Shown: positions 50,929 to 59,905 of the stretch, piece by piece
Position numbering within the stretch: the first letter of the stretch is position 1
Layout: every line of letters begins with the position of its first letter
Assembly (NCBI GenBank): GCA_030603365.1
Contig: JAUVXV010000008.1
Location: 1-64,000 of the forward strand
From: Candidatus Heimdallarchaeota archaeon
Lineage (GTDB): Archaea; Asgardarchaeota; Heimdallarchaeia; Heimdallarchaeales; Heimdallarchaeaceae
DNA length: 64,000 bases
Reading direction: 5' to 3'
The notes under the pieces: generated by a model
Seen by the model: the letters and a program-made list of their open reading frames with translations, nothing else
The model's database searches: none
Told to the model about the DNA's origin: nothing
Program-made: the position numbers and the translations under genes

Positions 50929-52347
50929 ATGAATTCCTTCTTGAATAAAATGAGTTTCTATAAATCTAAGATTTTTATCATATCTTCAGCACTTATTATT
51001 GCTGCTGCTATCATTATTCCTACTGTTATTTTAACAACAGAGAAAGACACTTTTCCCCCTGTAATAGAGATACTTAATCCTGAAAGAGACGAGATTTTAT
51101 CTGGTACAGTAACAATAGAATGTAATGCTTCTGACACAGGCCCGACTACAACCAGTATTGATACTATAGAACTTTGGTTCAATGGAGTAATCGTATCTAC
51201 TTCCCTTCAATATCAGTTGGATACAACTGCTTATCCTGATGGACCTTATACAATCAAAGCAATCGCATATGATTTAGTTGGTTTATCAGCAATGGTAGAA
51301 GTCAATGTTGTTATTGATAATTTTCTTAATTCTGCACCAACTGATTATTTTAAACTTCTGAACTACAATGTTAAAGAGAGTGGAACAGAGATTGAATGGA
51401 AGGAAATCGTAAAAGATGAGAATGCGGACATTATAATCTTCGTAGAAACAGGTACTTGGAATGAAAATGGAAATTACAAGTTAGGCAGATTACTCACTCA
51501 ATTTAATGGTTATTTCTATGATGAGGCTCCTTATGAAGGTTATACGGCACAAGGAGATATTTTTATTACAAGTGGTGAAGCGATTTTTAGTAGATATCCT
51601 ATTTTAGAGTTCCATCAATTAGGTATACTTACTTTAGATGATAATACTTCTTATGATGTAACTCATGATTTCATCCATGCAGTACTAAACATTACTAACA
51701 CCGAAGTACATATTATTGGTTGCCATTTAAAAGCACTAGAAGGAGCAGTAAATGAACAAAGAAGAGAATGGGAACAAGAAGGCATCATTAACTATATGGA
51801 TGATTTAGGAGATGTTCCTATAATTTATGCGGGAGATTTTAACTCCTTATCACCAGTTGATATTGATGATTTAGCAGGTTTGCCTGGAGCAGATTTCGGA
51901 TATGGTCCAGTAACAATGCTACTTGATCCTGAAGATCTTATCTATGGAAACTATTCTTCCAAAGTTCACAATTTTACTGATGTTTTCCGCGTACTGAACC
52001 CTGATGACCCAGGATATACCATGAATGTTCCAACAATTCTTTCAAGAATTGATTTCATTTTTGTAAACCAACACTTTGAAAACGCTTTCGTAAGCAGTTC
52101 TGTGGGAAGTAACTCAGGGTTTGATGACATTGGTTCTGATCACTACTCAGTTGAAGCGATATTTCAAATAGCAAATATTTCAGCTTCTGTGCTTCCTCAA
52201 TTGAATATTCAGAATGAAGAAACAAAAATCTTCCAACCAGTTAGTGGTTTAGTGATACAAAAAACACCAGAAATACATGTTATGTCTTTCACAATACACC
52301 CTCTTACTTCATTAGAAAAGGGTTTAAAATGGTTATTTAAGAGCTGA
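50929..52347 (+). CDS. Secreted/membrane-anchored endonuclease/exonuclease/phosphatase-family protein with Ig-like domain
   Basis: 472 residues from ATG 50929. A signal anchor (KIFIISSALIIAAAIIIPTVIL) at about 14-36 is followed by an Ig-like module (PPVIEILNPERDEILSGTVTIEC ... AYPDGPYTIKAIAYDLVG) at 45-125. The EEP domain covers about 135-420: FKLLNYNVKE, the metal-binding Glu in DIIIFVETGTW, HIIGCHLKAL, IIYAGDFNSL with its DFN motif, and the final DDIGSDHYSVEA with the catalytic SDH. The protein thus places a phosphodiesterase or nuclease activity outside the cell, perhaps to use extracellular DNA or lipids. A C-terminal tail of 50 residues is not assigned. Confidence 0.85.
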   Translation: MNSFLNKMSFYKSKIFIISSALIIAAAIIIPTVILTTEKDTFPPVIEILNPERDEILSGTVTIECNASDTGPTTTSIDTIELWFNGVIVSTSLQYQLDTTAYPDGPYTIKAIAYDLVGLSAMVEVNVVIDNFLNSAPTDYFKLLNYNVKESGTEIEWKEIVKDENADIIIFVETGTWNENGNYKLGRLLTQFNGYFYDEAPYEGYTAQGDIFITSGEAIFSRYPILEFHQLGILTLDDNTSYDVTHDFIHAVLNITNTEVHIIGCHLKALEGAVNEQRREWEQEGIINYMDDLGDVPIIYAGDFNSLSPVDIDDLAGLPGADFGYGPVTMLLDPEDLIYGNYSSKVHNFTDVFRVLNPDDPGYTMNVPTILSRIDFIFVNQHFENAFVSSSVGSNSGFDDIGSDHYSVEAIFQIANISASVLPQLNIQNEETKIFQPVSGLVIQKTPEIHVMSFTIHPLTSLEKGLKWLFKS

Positions 52348-52423
52348 AAGACATTAAATTTTCTTTTTTTTTACATAACATCTTTATAGTTGATTGCTAG
52401 TTTTACTAGTTGGGAAACTGTTT

Positions 52424-53089
52424 ATGTCCTCTGAAGAAAAGCCCAAACAGGATATTGCAGAAACAATCTTATATTGTTCAACATTAATCAGTGACACCTT
52501 AATTCGAATGGCAGATCTCACCACATTAACACTTTTGTATCATCCTGGAATTGAAGAAAGGGTTGAAAAAATGGAGCATTTATATCAAAATGTTGTTAAT
52601 TTTGTTGATGATATTACTACAACAATTTATCAGCCAATTGATAGATTTGTAATTTCAATTAACCAATATGATCCTATTTTCACCCATCTTAAACATGTAG
52701 CTAAGCTAATGGCAGAATTGATTTCATTACTATCTCAAGAGCATATAAAAATGCAATTACAGACTCTAGAATATTATTATAATTTGAATAAATCAATTCT
52801 AGAGTGTATAAATGTTTTCAGTCACATTATTCACGCTAGTTTATCCACGATTGAAGCTTTTGAAAAATCAATAATTACGAATATTGAAATTGGAGCTCAT
52901 CAGCTTTATAGAATGATACTGCAAGAACTGCCATCAGAAAAAACAGACTGGAAACAGATTTTCATATTCTATCTAATTGCAGAAAAAATGAATTCAATTG
53001 TATTTCACTGTAGTGAGGCATGTAAGAAAGTCTATGCTGTAAGATTTGCCACAATTGGGATAAAGAAGAATGATCCGAGCCCTAAATAG
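52424..53089 (+). CDS. Helical protein of unknown function
   Basis: 221 residues from ATG 52424, with TGGGAAA 6-8 bases upstream; an in-frame TTG at 52394 would add ten hydrophobic residues. The sequence is almost all helix, with long amphipathic stretches (SQEHIKMQLQTLEYYYNLNK and neighbouring ones) and no signal or catalytic motif. A four-helix or coiled-coil bundle is likely. It resembles no family that I recognise. It lies between two hydrolase genes on the same strand with gaps near 60-80 bases. Confidence 0.6.
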   Translation: MSSEEKPKQDIAETILYCSTLISDTLIRMADLTTLTLLYHPGIEERVEKMEHLYQNVVNFVDDITTTIYQPIDRFVISINQYDPIFTHLKHVAKLMAELISLLSQEHIKMQLQTLEYYYNLNKSILECINVFSHIIHASLSTIEAFEKSIITNIEIGAHQLYRMILQELPSEKTDWKQIFIFYLIAEKMNSIVFHCSEACKKVYAVRFATIGIKKNDPSPK

Positions 53090-53149
53090 AATTTTTAACA
53101 AATAGTAATAATTTTTTATACCGAGTTCTTATTTTGAATTGAGGAACAT

Positions 53150-53911
53150 ATGAAATCTTCATTCTTTGAGGTTGCACCTGATCTCCTGATAGTTGATAAT
53201 CAACCTATTCTTTTTCTAAAGGATATTAACGCGGTTGTTATTGCTGACTTGCATTTAGGTGTTGAAGCAATTATGCAAGAAGATGGTTCTTTTGTTCCAC
53301 ACAATCTTACATCACAGATTACTGAAAAAGTTGCAAGATATCTCAAGGATTTGAAACCCGAAGTTCTAGTTCTCAATGGTGATGTGAAGCACAGTTTTCA
53401 AGAACCTACTAAGATTGAAAATAGGGATGTGAAAAAATTCCTTCGTGAAGTAAGTTCCCTAGTTCCTGTTATTCATATAATGAAAGGCAATCATGACACT
53501 TTTCTTTCATGGGCACTCAAAAATTTCGAAAATGTTACTCTCCATAATTCATTATCTATTGGTAAATATCATTTTACTCATGGAGATAAAGAATTGGATA
53601 TTGAAATTCTAAAGGACATCGAGTATATTATAATTGGTCATTTGCACCCAGTTTTTGAATCAAAGGTTGATGGATTACAGAAAGTAAGATCTCCCACATT
53701 TCTAATGGGTCCTCTAAATGAAGGTTCTCAGAGTTTATTAGTACTACCTGCTTTTACTGAATATTCTTCTGGTTGCCCTATACATCCAGATTCTCAAGGT
53801 CACTATATTGTTCCAATTCTGAAAAATAAGGCAGATATCCAGAATTTTGAACTATATGTACTCGGAGAAAGAGAAACTTTTCATTTTCCAGAACTTAAGC
53901 TGTGGATGTAG
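53150..53911 (+). CDS. Metallophosphoesterase
   Basis: 253 residues from ATG 53150, with TGAGGA upstream. The five calcineurin-type motifs are present: VVIADLHLG (D-x-H), VLVLNGDVKH (GD), IMKGNHDTF (GNHD), KYHFTHGD and YIIIGHLHPVF (GH-x-H). The size and the AVVIADLHLGVEAIMQEDG start match the archaeal/bacterial phosphoesterases related to PdeM and YfcE that hydrolyse cyclic nucleotides or act in DNA repair. The C-terminal 70 residues form a beta-rich extension. It seems to be a lone gene. Confidence 0.9.
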   Translation: MKSSFFEVAPDLLIVDNQPILFLKDINAVVIADLHLGVEAIMQEDGSFVPHNLTSQITEKVARYLKDLKPEVLVLNGDVKHSFQEPTKIENRDVKKFLREVSSLVPVIHIMKGNHDTFLSWALKNFENVTLHNSLSIGKYHFTHGDKELDIEILKDIEYIIIGHLHPVFESKVDGLQKVRSPTFLMGPLNEGSQSLLVLPAFTEYSSGCPIHPDSQGHYIVPILKNKADIQNFELYVLGERETFHFPELKLWM

Positions 53912-53993
53912 TTGAATACATGAAATTTAGCCAAAATTAATAAGTCTTGACTATATTATCATACCTAGTTAAAATCTATGATAGCTGAGTTCT

Positions 53994-54278
53994 ATGAGTA
54001 GAAAAGAATCTTTTCGTCCTACAATCTGTATGTTTCCATGCCCAGTATGTGCAATAGACACTGACATAGATATTTTTGAAGAATCGACTCGATCTACATT
54101 TTACTGTAGAAGTTGTGGAAGGGTGTATATCTGTAAACTACCTTTGGGTTCAATTCAAGTAGGAGATGATATTCGATATATTTGCCCGATTGACCATACA
54201 GAACTTGAAGAATCCCCTTTCAGAGCAAGAGAAATTGAATTACTTATCGAAAAGGCTAAAGAGGGGACAGATTCATAA
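53994..54278 (+). CDS. Zinc ribbon protein upstream of deoxyhypusine synthase
   Basis: 94 residues from ATG 53994. Zinc ligands are CPVC at about 16-19 and CRSC at 38-41, with a third possible pair formed by CKLPLG and RYICPIDH. The tail is a short charged helix (FRAREIELLIEKAKEG). It ends 13 bases before the deoxyhypusine synthase gene, so they are probably cotranscribed. No function is known. The longer open frame starting at 54166 overlaps it in another frame and belongs to the synthase upstream extension. Confidence 0.68.
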   Translation: MSRKESFRPTICMFPCPVCAIDTDIDIFEESTRSTFYCRSCGRVYICKLPLGSIQVGDDIRYICPIDHTELEESPFRAREIELLIEKAKEGTDS

Positions 54279-54291
54279 TTTCTTGATAAAA

Positions 54292-55263
54292 ATGAATCAT
54301 AAGAAAAAGGTTCATTCTAGAGTAAACCCTATTGATATTGAAAAAGTATCTTCCATCGATGAATTAATTGACCAATTTGATCAATCTGGTGTATTTGGTC
54401 CGGGCAGAATTGCAAAAGCTGTTAATATTTATTCTAGTATGATTGAAGAAGGTGCTACTGTATTCTTAGGTGTTGCAGGAGCTTTAGTTCCTGGTGGTAT
54501 GAGAAAGGTACTTACAGATATGATCCGAAATGACATGGTTCATGTAATAGTATCTACAGGGGCAAATGTAACTCATGACATAATTGAAGCATTTGGTGGT
54601 CAGCACATTAAACAGGTTTCTTATCATTCAGATGCTGAATTGAGAGAGAAATCTATTGATAGGATTTATGATGCTTTTGTTGAAGACGACTCTTTCATGA
54701 AACTTGAAGATCATATTCAACCAATATACAAAGAAATTTGGGAGAAACATAAAGATAGTACAAATACACTTGCTATATCAACAAGTGACTTACTTAAATT
54801 TATAGGAGAAAAGATAGAAGATCCGAATTCTTTTGTTCGAGCTGCTTATGAAAAAAACATCCCAATTTTCGTCCCAGCGTTAAGTGACAGTGTTTTAGGT
54901 CTACAATTATGGCTCTTTTCACAAATGAATAGAACATTAATTGATGCTATGGGAGATTTAGGAAAAATACAAAGCTTAGCAGGAGATGCTGATAAAACTG
55001 GGGCATTTTTCCTTGGTGGAGGAGTTCCAAAGAATTATATTTTTCAATCAAAACTTATGTCTCCAAAATCTTTTGATTATGCAATTCAAATTACAATGGA
55101 CAGAGTAGAAACAGGAGGTCTTTCTGGGGCGTCTTTGGAAGAATCCATTTCCTGGGGAAAAACATCTTCTAAGAGTAAAATGGTTACAGTTGTTGCAGAT
55201 ATTACCATAGTTTTACCATTGATTTATGCCGGTGTATTAGCTCGAATTAAACAGGTTGACTAG
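54292..55263 (+). CDS. dys: Deoxyhypusine synthase
   Basis: 323 residues from ATG 54292; the open frame begins earlier at 54166, but that part overlaps the zinc ribbon gene and lacks homology. Deoxyhypusine synthase transfers the aminobutyl group of spermidine to a lysine of aIF5A. Characteristic elements are FGPGRIAKAVNIYSSMIEEGATVFLGVAGALVPGGMR with the NAD-binding glycine-rich stretch, VSTGANVTHDIIEAFG, GAFFLGGGVPKNY, and ETGGLSGASLEESISWGK, whose SWGK lysine is the attachment site. The downstream end VTVVADITIVLPLI is also typical. The protein is complete. The aIF5A gene is not in this window. Confidence 0.94.
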   Translation: MNHKKKVHSRVNPIDIEKVSSIDELIDQFDQSGVFGPGRIAKAVNIYSSMIEEGATVFLGVAGALVPGGMRKVLTDMIRNDMVHVIVSTGANVTHDIIEAFGGQHIKQVSYHSDAELREKSIDRIYDAFVEDDSFMKLEDHIQPIYKEIWEKHKDSTNTLAISTSDLLKFIGEKIEDPNSFVRAAYEKNIPIFVPALSDSVLGLQLWLFSQMNRTLIDAMGDLGKIQSLAGDADKTGAFFLGGGVPKNYIFQSKLMSPKSFDYAIQITMDRVETGGLSGASLEESISWGKTSSKSKMVTVVADITIVLPLIYAGVLARIKQVD

Positions 55264-55308
55264 TACAAGGACAAAATTATTAATTGAACCTCCTTTCTAT
55301 ATTTATAG

Positions 55309-56112
55309 ATGAGTGAGAATCATATGCAAATCTTTGTTTCCATACCTGATTTAATCTCAAATCTCACACCGGAAAACTACAAAATTTTAGATTTGAGAGA
55401 GATTCAAAGATTTGAAAAAGGTCATATTAAAGGTTCAATTCATATTGATAATAATTTTTTCACTCTACAAAATGAAGATGGCATAAATATCATTCCTGAT
55501 AAAGAAGTTTTGACAGATTATCTTCAAGAAAAAGGTATTAATTGTAACGATAAAATAATTTTAGTAGACGATGTTTTTAACCTCAATTGCTCTCTAGCAG
55601 CTTGGACTCTTCATTATTTTGGTTTTAAGAATGTTATTCTTTTAGATGGTGCTTTCTCAAAATGGGAGAAGCAAATCAATGAATTAACTACAGAAATAAT
55701 AGAATTTCCTAGAGGTGATATAATTTTAGAAGAGCGTAATGCAGATATTTTGATTTCCAAGGATGAAATCTTGATGAATATCCATTCCGATGATTTCCTT
55801 TTTGTAGACAATAGATCTGAATATGCTCTTCTACTTGACCAACAAGGTGGGAATATACCAGGTGCGATTCATCTTTGGTATCTTGAGGTATTCGAAGAAT
55901 ATCCAGATTACTTTGTTCTGAAAGAAAAAGATTCAATTATTGAAGAATTGAATGTCAGAAATATATCGAAAAACAAAAGTATTATCGTGTACTGCGAATC
56001 AGCTCCACAATCTGCATTAATCTATTTAGTACTCAAAGAATTAGGATATCCAGATGTTCGTCTCTATCTTGCAGGATATGACGAATGGAGGCTATCTAAT
56101 TCATTTATCTGA
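55309..56112 (+). CDS. Two-domain rhodanese (thiosulfate sulfurtransferase family)
   Basis: 267 residues from ATG 55309; a second ATG five codons later is possible. Domain 1 (about 10-130) has ILDLREIQRFEKGHIKGSIHI and the LVDD...SLAAWTLHYFGF pattern of the inactive half, without an active-site cysteine in the loop position. Domain 2 (about 150-265) has FLFVDNRSEYALLLDQQGGNIPGAIHL and the active loop VYCESAPQSALIYLVLKELGY with the catalytic Cys. Such proteins transfer sulfane sulfur to cyanide or thiols. It is followed by the DNA methyltransferase on the opposite strand, nearly abutting. Confidence 0.88.
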   Translation: MSENHMQIFVSIPDLISNLTPENYKILDLREIQRFEKGHIKGSIHIDNNFFTLQNEDGINIIPDKEVLTDYLQEKGINCNDKIILVDDVFNLNCSLAAWTLHYFGFKNVILLDGAFSKWEKQINELTTEIIEFPRGDIILEERNADILISKDEILMNIHSDDFLFVDNRSEYALLLDQQGGNIPGAIHLWYLEVFEEYPDYFVLKEKDSIIEELNVRNISKNKSIIVYCESAPQSALIYLVLKELGYPDVRLYLAGYDEWRLSNSFI

Positions 56113-56113
56113 T

Positions 56114-57946
56114 CTAAATATCAGAACTTGTAACCAACTTAGATGCGATTAAAGAGTAATCAACACCATACAATTTAGCTACTTCTTGATTAATTTTATT
56201 TTTTATTTCTTTTACTTCATAATCTTGTTTTTTTGAGTTTTTAATTTTATGAAGAATTTCTTTTACTAAGTAAATTAAAATGTCTTTTTCTTCAGTTCCA
56301 GGTATTGGTATTTTTTTTAGAGGATCACTAAAGAATTCTAACATTTTACCTTTTCTTTTCCCTGCTTCTGAATACCAAAAATTCATTAAGTCACTATTTA
56401 AAATTCCAAGTAGAAAATAAAAATCCTCTTCCAATTTCGGGATTATTACATAGATATCAGTAGCTCCAAAGGAACCGTTTTCATCAATACCAAATCGAGG
56501 ATGAATGCTTCTATATGGAACCATAATTTTCGTTTGATGATTCATAAAGATTTTAAGATTTCTGTAAACACTGAAATCAAACCATCTTATCTTATTTGAT
56601 TTAATTAACCTTTGTCGATCTGGACCCTGTTCCAACTTCCTTTTATTTTGTTCTAGATATTGTCTAATGTTTGGAAAATTCTCTAAATCATCTATTTTTG
56701 AGGGAAGTATAGCAATTTTCAGATTTTCATTATTCACAATCCATTCTCTGACATCTTTATTCGTTAAAAAAGGAACCAGAGCTTCTTTTTCCAGAGATAG
56801 TCTTTCAGAATTGGATTTGGTCATAACAAATATTTCCTTTACTCCTGGTGAAAGCCCTTGAGAGACTTGCGCTAATTGTTCTAGTTTGATACATTTACCT
56901 TTGTCCTCAATTTGCTTTAGTAATTTCAAATGAGGCGATAGTACCCATTTTTCCTTTCCAAGATTAGCTTGATCTATCTCAAAAAAGAGTTTGTCTATCG
57001 TAGATTTTCTTCTTTTGTGATTTTCCAAAATAGTTTTAGGGATATTCTTTACGACCTTGACATTTCTTGTCGGAAAACACTTTTGAATTGTTGTTATACA
57101 AGTTGATACATTAAGCCACTTTCCATTGTCTTTGAAGATATTTAGATTACTCAAATCCAAGAATTCCAAAATTTGATTTTTTACAATTTGTTCTCTTAAA
57201 ATATCACCATACTTATTCTCTACCCAATAATTCGGAATAATAAAAGATAGTAATCCATCATTTGAAAGATAATTTAATGATTGTAGAATAAAGTAATAAT
57301 AAATGTCAGAGGAAGATCTGAAGAATTGTTTCCATGTTTTAGACTGTTTTAAGTATTTGAACAACAGATTTGCATTCTTATCTAAAAGTTCCATCTTCTT
57401 TAAATTGTAATATGGAGGATTTCCAATAATAACATCAAAAGAATTTCTGGGATGAAAAGTTTTTTTCCAGTCTAATGGGTTAAGTTGCTGAGCCTCTTCT
57501 GAAGGAAGCACTTGAAATGAATCGTTGTTGACGATGCTGTTACCCACATACATATTTGCAAAAGAATTACTACTAAGCATTGGAAAGAAAAAAGAAATCC
57601 GTTCCTTACACTCGTCAAGAACATCAGGTTTGAGCTCTATCCCATAGATGTTTGATTCAGAAAAATTCTTGAAAAAAGTATTCTTTTCATCTTGTTTGAT
57701 ATCTTTGAATTTCTTTAACTCATTCCAAACTCTTTTTAAAATGCCAATAACAAAATTCCCAGTTCCTAGAGAAGGATCACAAAAGTATAATTCTCCTAAA
57801 GATTTCTGAAAGTAATTATAAGTGTTAGTTATTAGTTTATTTTCCTCAGTTAAATAATTGAAAACACGTTCAATCATGAAGTCCACTACAAAAGATGGAG
57901 TGTAAAATGAACCAGTTCTTTTCTTATTCCCTTGGTGTTCAATCAT
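56114..57946 (-). CDS. N6-adenine DNA methyltransferase (TaqI/Eco57I-like)
   Basis: 610 residues from ATG 57946. The N-terminal domain has GSFYTPSFVVDFMIERVF (the family motif X region), motif I FCDPSLGTGNFVIGIL, and motif IV VIIGNPPYYNLKK (NPPY at 176-179). The C-terminal part (about 330-600) fits the TaqI-like target-recognition domain with LAQVSQGLSPGVKEIFVMTK, LVPFLTNKDVREW, FSVYRNLKIFMNHQTKIMVPYRS and FYFLLGILNSDLMNFWYS. It combines methylation and sequence recognition. No endonuclease domain or companion restriction gene is visible, so it looks like an orphan methyltransferase; fused PD-(D/E)XK ends of type IIG enzymes are absent. Confidence 0.88.
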   Translation of the reverse strand: MIEHQGNKKRTGSFYTPSFVVDFMIERVFNYLTEENKLITNTYNYFQKSLGELYFCDPSLGTGNFVIGILKRVWNELKKFKDIKQDEKNTFFKNFSESNIYGIELKPDVLDECKERISFFFPMLSSNSFANMYVGNSIVNNDSFQVLPSEEAQQLNPLDWKKTFHPRNSFDVIIGNPPYYNLKKMELLDKNANLLFKYLKQSKTWKQFFRSSSDIYYYFILQSLNYLSNDGLLSFIIPNYWVENKYGDILREQIVKNQILEFLDLSNLNIFKDNGKWLNVSTCITTIQKCFPTRNVKVVKNIPKTILENHKRRKSTIDKLFFEIDQANLGKEKWVLSPHLKLLKQIEDKGKCIKLEQLAQVSQGLSPGVKEIFVMTKSNSERLSLEKEALVPFLTNKDVREWIVNNENLKIAILPSKIDDLENFPNIRQYLEQNKRKLEQGPDRQRLIKSNKIRWFDFSVYRNLKIFMNHQTKIMVPYRSIHPRFGIDENGSFGATDIYVIIPKLEEDFYFLLGILNSDLMNFWYSEAGKRKGKMLEFFSDPLKKIPIPGTEEKDILIYLVKEILHKIKNSKKQDYEVKEIKNKINQEVAKLYGVDYSLIASKLVTSSDI

Positions 57947-58201
57947 TTAGCTGCATGAACACAATTTCTTGACAAATATAAAAGTATCTACAAGTTAAGT
58001 AAAGATTCTCCCTCCCATATCCGGTGTATGAAGCTTTGCCACGAAGATGGAATAGCCTTGTCAAAGGAATTATTGTCTGAAGTAATTTAAGAATGGCTGA
58101 AAAAATTGCAGTTAGGTTGCATGTCAAGAATTTTCCTTTGGGTTTTTATACTTTTACAACTATTGGGTAAAATTTAACAATATCTATGAAAAAGATAAGC
58201 T

Positions 58202-59905
58202 GTGCCCGAATTAAGAGTGCTTGAAAAGGTAAAAAAAAGATTTGTTGACAACAAGTATGACATCTTCCTACAGATAGCTATCGTAGTATCCTTATTTGTC
58301 ATCTCGATGTTGATCAGATCAAACTTAAGAGAATGGATTTATGCAAATTATGACTTATCTGTGAATGTTATAAATGCTCTTCATTATACTTATCTTAATC
58401 CAGAAGCTTATACTTGGGAAATATTCCCTGATGCTCAAACTTACTATGTAGAGTATCTTGATGCTTTCAAATTTGAGCAATGGAATCCTTATAACTTAGA
58501 CAGAGGAAGACCTCTATCTGGTTATGTATATGGACCTATTTTTGTATATGGTTTAACATTAATGTCATATTTAGTAGGGATCTTCTTTCCAGGGCTTTCT
58601 GCTTCACAAAAAATCTGGTTATCAGTTCAAATTTCTCCTTTAATTTTTGATTCAATTACAACAGTTTTCATCTATTGTATATTACTCAAAAAGAGGAAGG
58701 AAGGAAAAAGAAGTAAGATAAATATGATTTATTCGTATATAGCAGCTATTATTTTCATCTTTATGCCTCTAGTTCTTTTTTACAATGACACATTATATCT
58801 GAACACATATATGTTCACAACATTTACAGTAATTTCTCTTTATTTCCTAAGTAGAGATAAACATAAACAATCAGCAATGTTTTTGGCCATAGCTATATTG
58901 ACCAAACTAAACGCTCTATTTATTGCGCCATTCTGGTTGGTATACGTAGCTAGAAACAATTTAAAGAAAGGAATAGAATTTCTTTTAGTTCTAGTAAGTG
59001 CCTATCTTATTTTCTCTTTACCTTGGATTATTTTATCTCCCAAGATGTATTTCTACCAACAGTTTTGGCCAGGAAAAACGGGAAACACTCACTTTGGAAT
59101 AGAGGATTTGTATGTACTCTGGTCTACAACTCCTTTCCATGCTTTTCTATATTGGGCACAAGAAACAGGATCAACATTCTGGTCAGATGCTGCGGTTTTT
59201 TATAGAGACTTGAATGCCATCTATTTACCTTTATTGATTTTTGTCGCAATCTGCTGTTTAGTTGCTTTGTTAAGCGGAAAAAATATGAAGCAAAATCGTA
59301 GTACTTTCTTTTCCTATACCGCTATGTTTACCATTGGAAGTCATATTTTCTTATCTCGAGGAAATTACAAATACTATGACCCATTTTTCATACCCTTTGT
59401 GGTTATTGCCATAGCTTCTTGGGCACAAGATTTAGATAGGAAATTATCAAAAACAACAAAAATAGTTTTGAGTATTCCTTCATCTATAGGAAAATATAAG
59501 GAAGATGAAACGAAAAAACCGAGCAACAAAGCTATTTCAAAAATAAAAAATATATTAAGTACTATTGACGAGAACAAGAAATTCCAAATTACAATGAAAA
59601 TTCTAGCTTTTCTTATCTTCTGTGGAGTAATATCATGGATTTTTATTTTGAATTACTGGATCATTCTTAGAGTCAAATGGTTACATATGTTTTACACTTT
59701 TCTACTAGCAGTTACGATGATTGCAACTTTTGATTTCAAAACTCATATAACTTTAGTAGACAAAAGAAATTACAAAGATTTGTGGGAATTTATCAAATAC
59801 GAATATCAGAATTTTGTTCAATGGATAAAAACATTCAGTAGGAAAATAAAAACATTAGGAAAAAGAAAAGAGGCAAGTAGCATTAATGGAGAGAAGCTTT
59901 CCTAA
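58202..59905 (+). CDS. GT-C-like membrane glycosyltransferase
   Basis: 567 residues from GTG 58202; a TATA-like GTTTTTATAC lies 50-60 bases upstream. About ten or eleven hydrophobic helices alternate with loops. The N-terminal loop after helix 1 contains YAWTWEIFPDAQTYYVEYL-like acidic residues and YGPIFVYG; IAILTKLNALFIAPFWLVYVARN, WPGKTGNTHFGIEDLYVLW and LSRGNYKYYDPFFIPF are typical of dolichol-phosphate-sugar-dependent GT-C proteins (PMT/ALG/DUF2029-like). The C-terminal 110 residues are cytosolic and basic. It probably builds surface glycans or N-glycans. It overlaps the porB end by 23 bases in convergent orientation. Confidence 0.75.
   Translation: MPELRVLEKVKKRFVDNKYDIFLQIAIVVSLFVISMLIRSNLREWIYANYDLSVNVINALHYTYLNPEAYTWEIFPDAQTYYVEYLDAFKFEQWNPYNLDRGRPLSGYVYGPIFVYGLTLMSYLVGIFFPGLSASQKIWLSVQISPLIFDSITTVFIYCILLKKRKEGKRSKINMIYSYIAAIIFIFMPLVLFYNDTLYLNTYMFTTFTVISLYFLSRDKHKQSAMFLAIAILTKLNALFIAPFWLVYVARNNLKKGIEFLLVLVSAYLIFSLPWIILSPKMYFYQQFWPGKTGNTHFGIEDLYVLWSTTPFHAFLYWAQETGSTFWSDAAVFYRDLNAIYLPLLIFVAICCLVALLSGKNMKQNRSTFFSYTAMFTIGSHIFLSRGNYKYYDPFFIPFVVIAIASWAQDLDRKLSKTTKIVLSIPSSIGKYKEDETKKPSNKAISKIKNILSTIDENKKFQITMKILAFLIFCGVISWIFILNYWIILRVKWLHMFYTFLLAVTMIATFDFKTHITLVDKRNYKDLWEFIKYEYQNFVQWIKTFSRKIKTLGKRKEASSINGEKLS

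Noticed and set aside
54166..54291. N-terminal extension of deoxyhypusine synthase
   Set aside because: It overlaps the zinc ribbon gene in another frame and has no counterpart in the synthase family.
57939..58127. 62-codon minus-strand frame upstream of the DNA methyltransferase
   Set aside because: Its end overlaps the methyltransferase start, it has no ribosome site or recognisable sequence, and the region is more likely promoter DNA.
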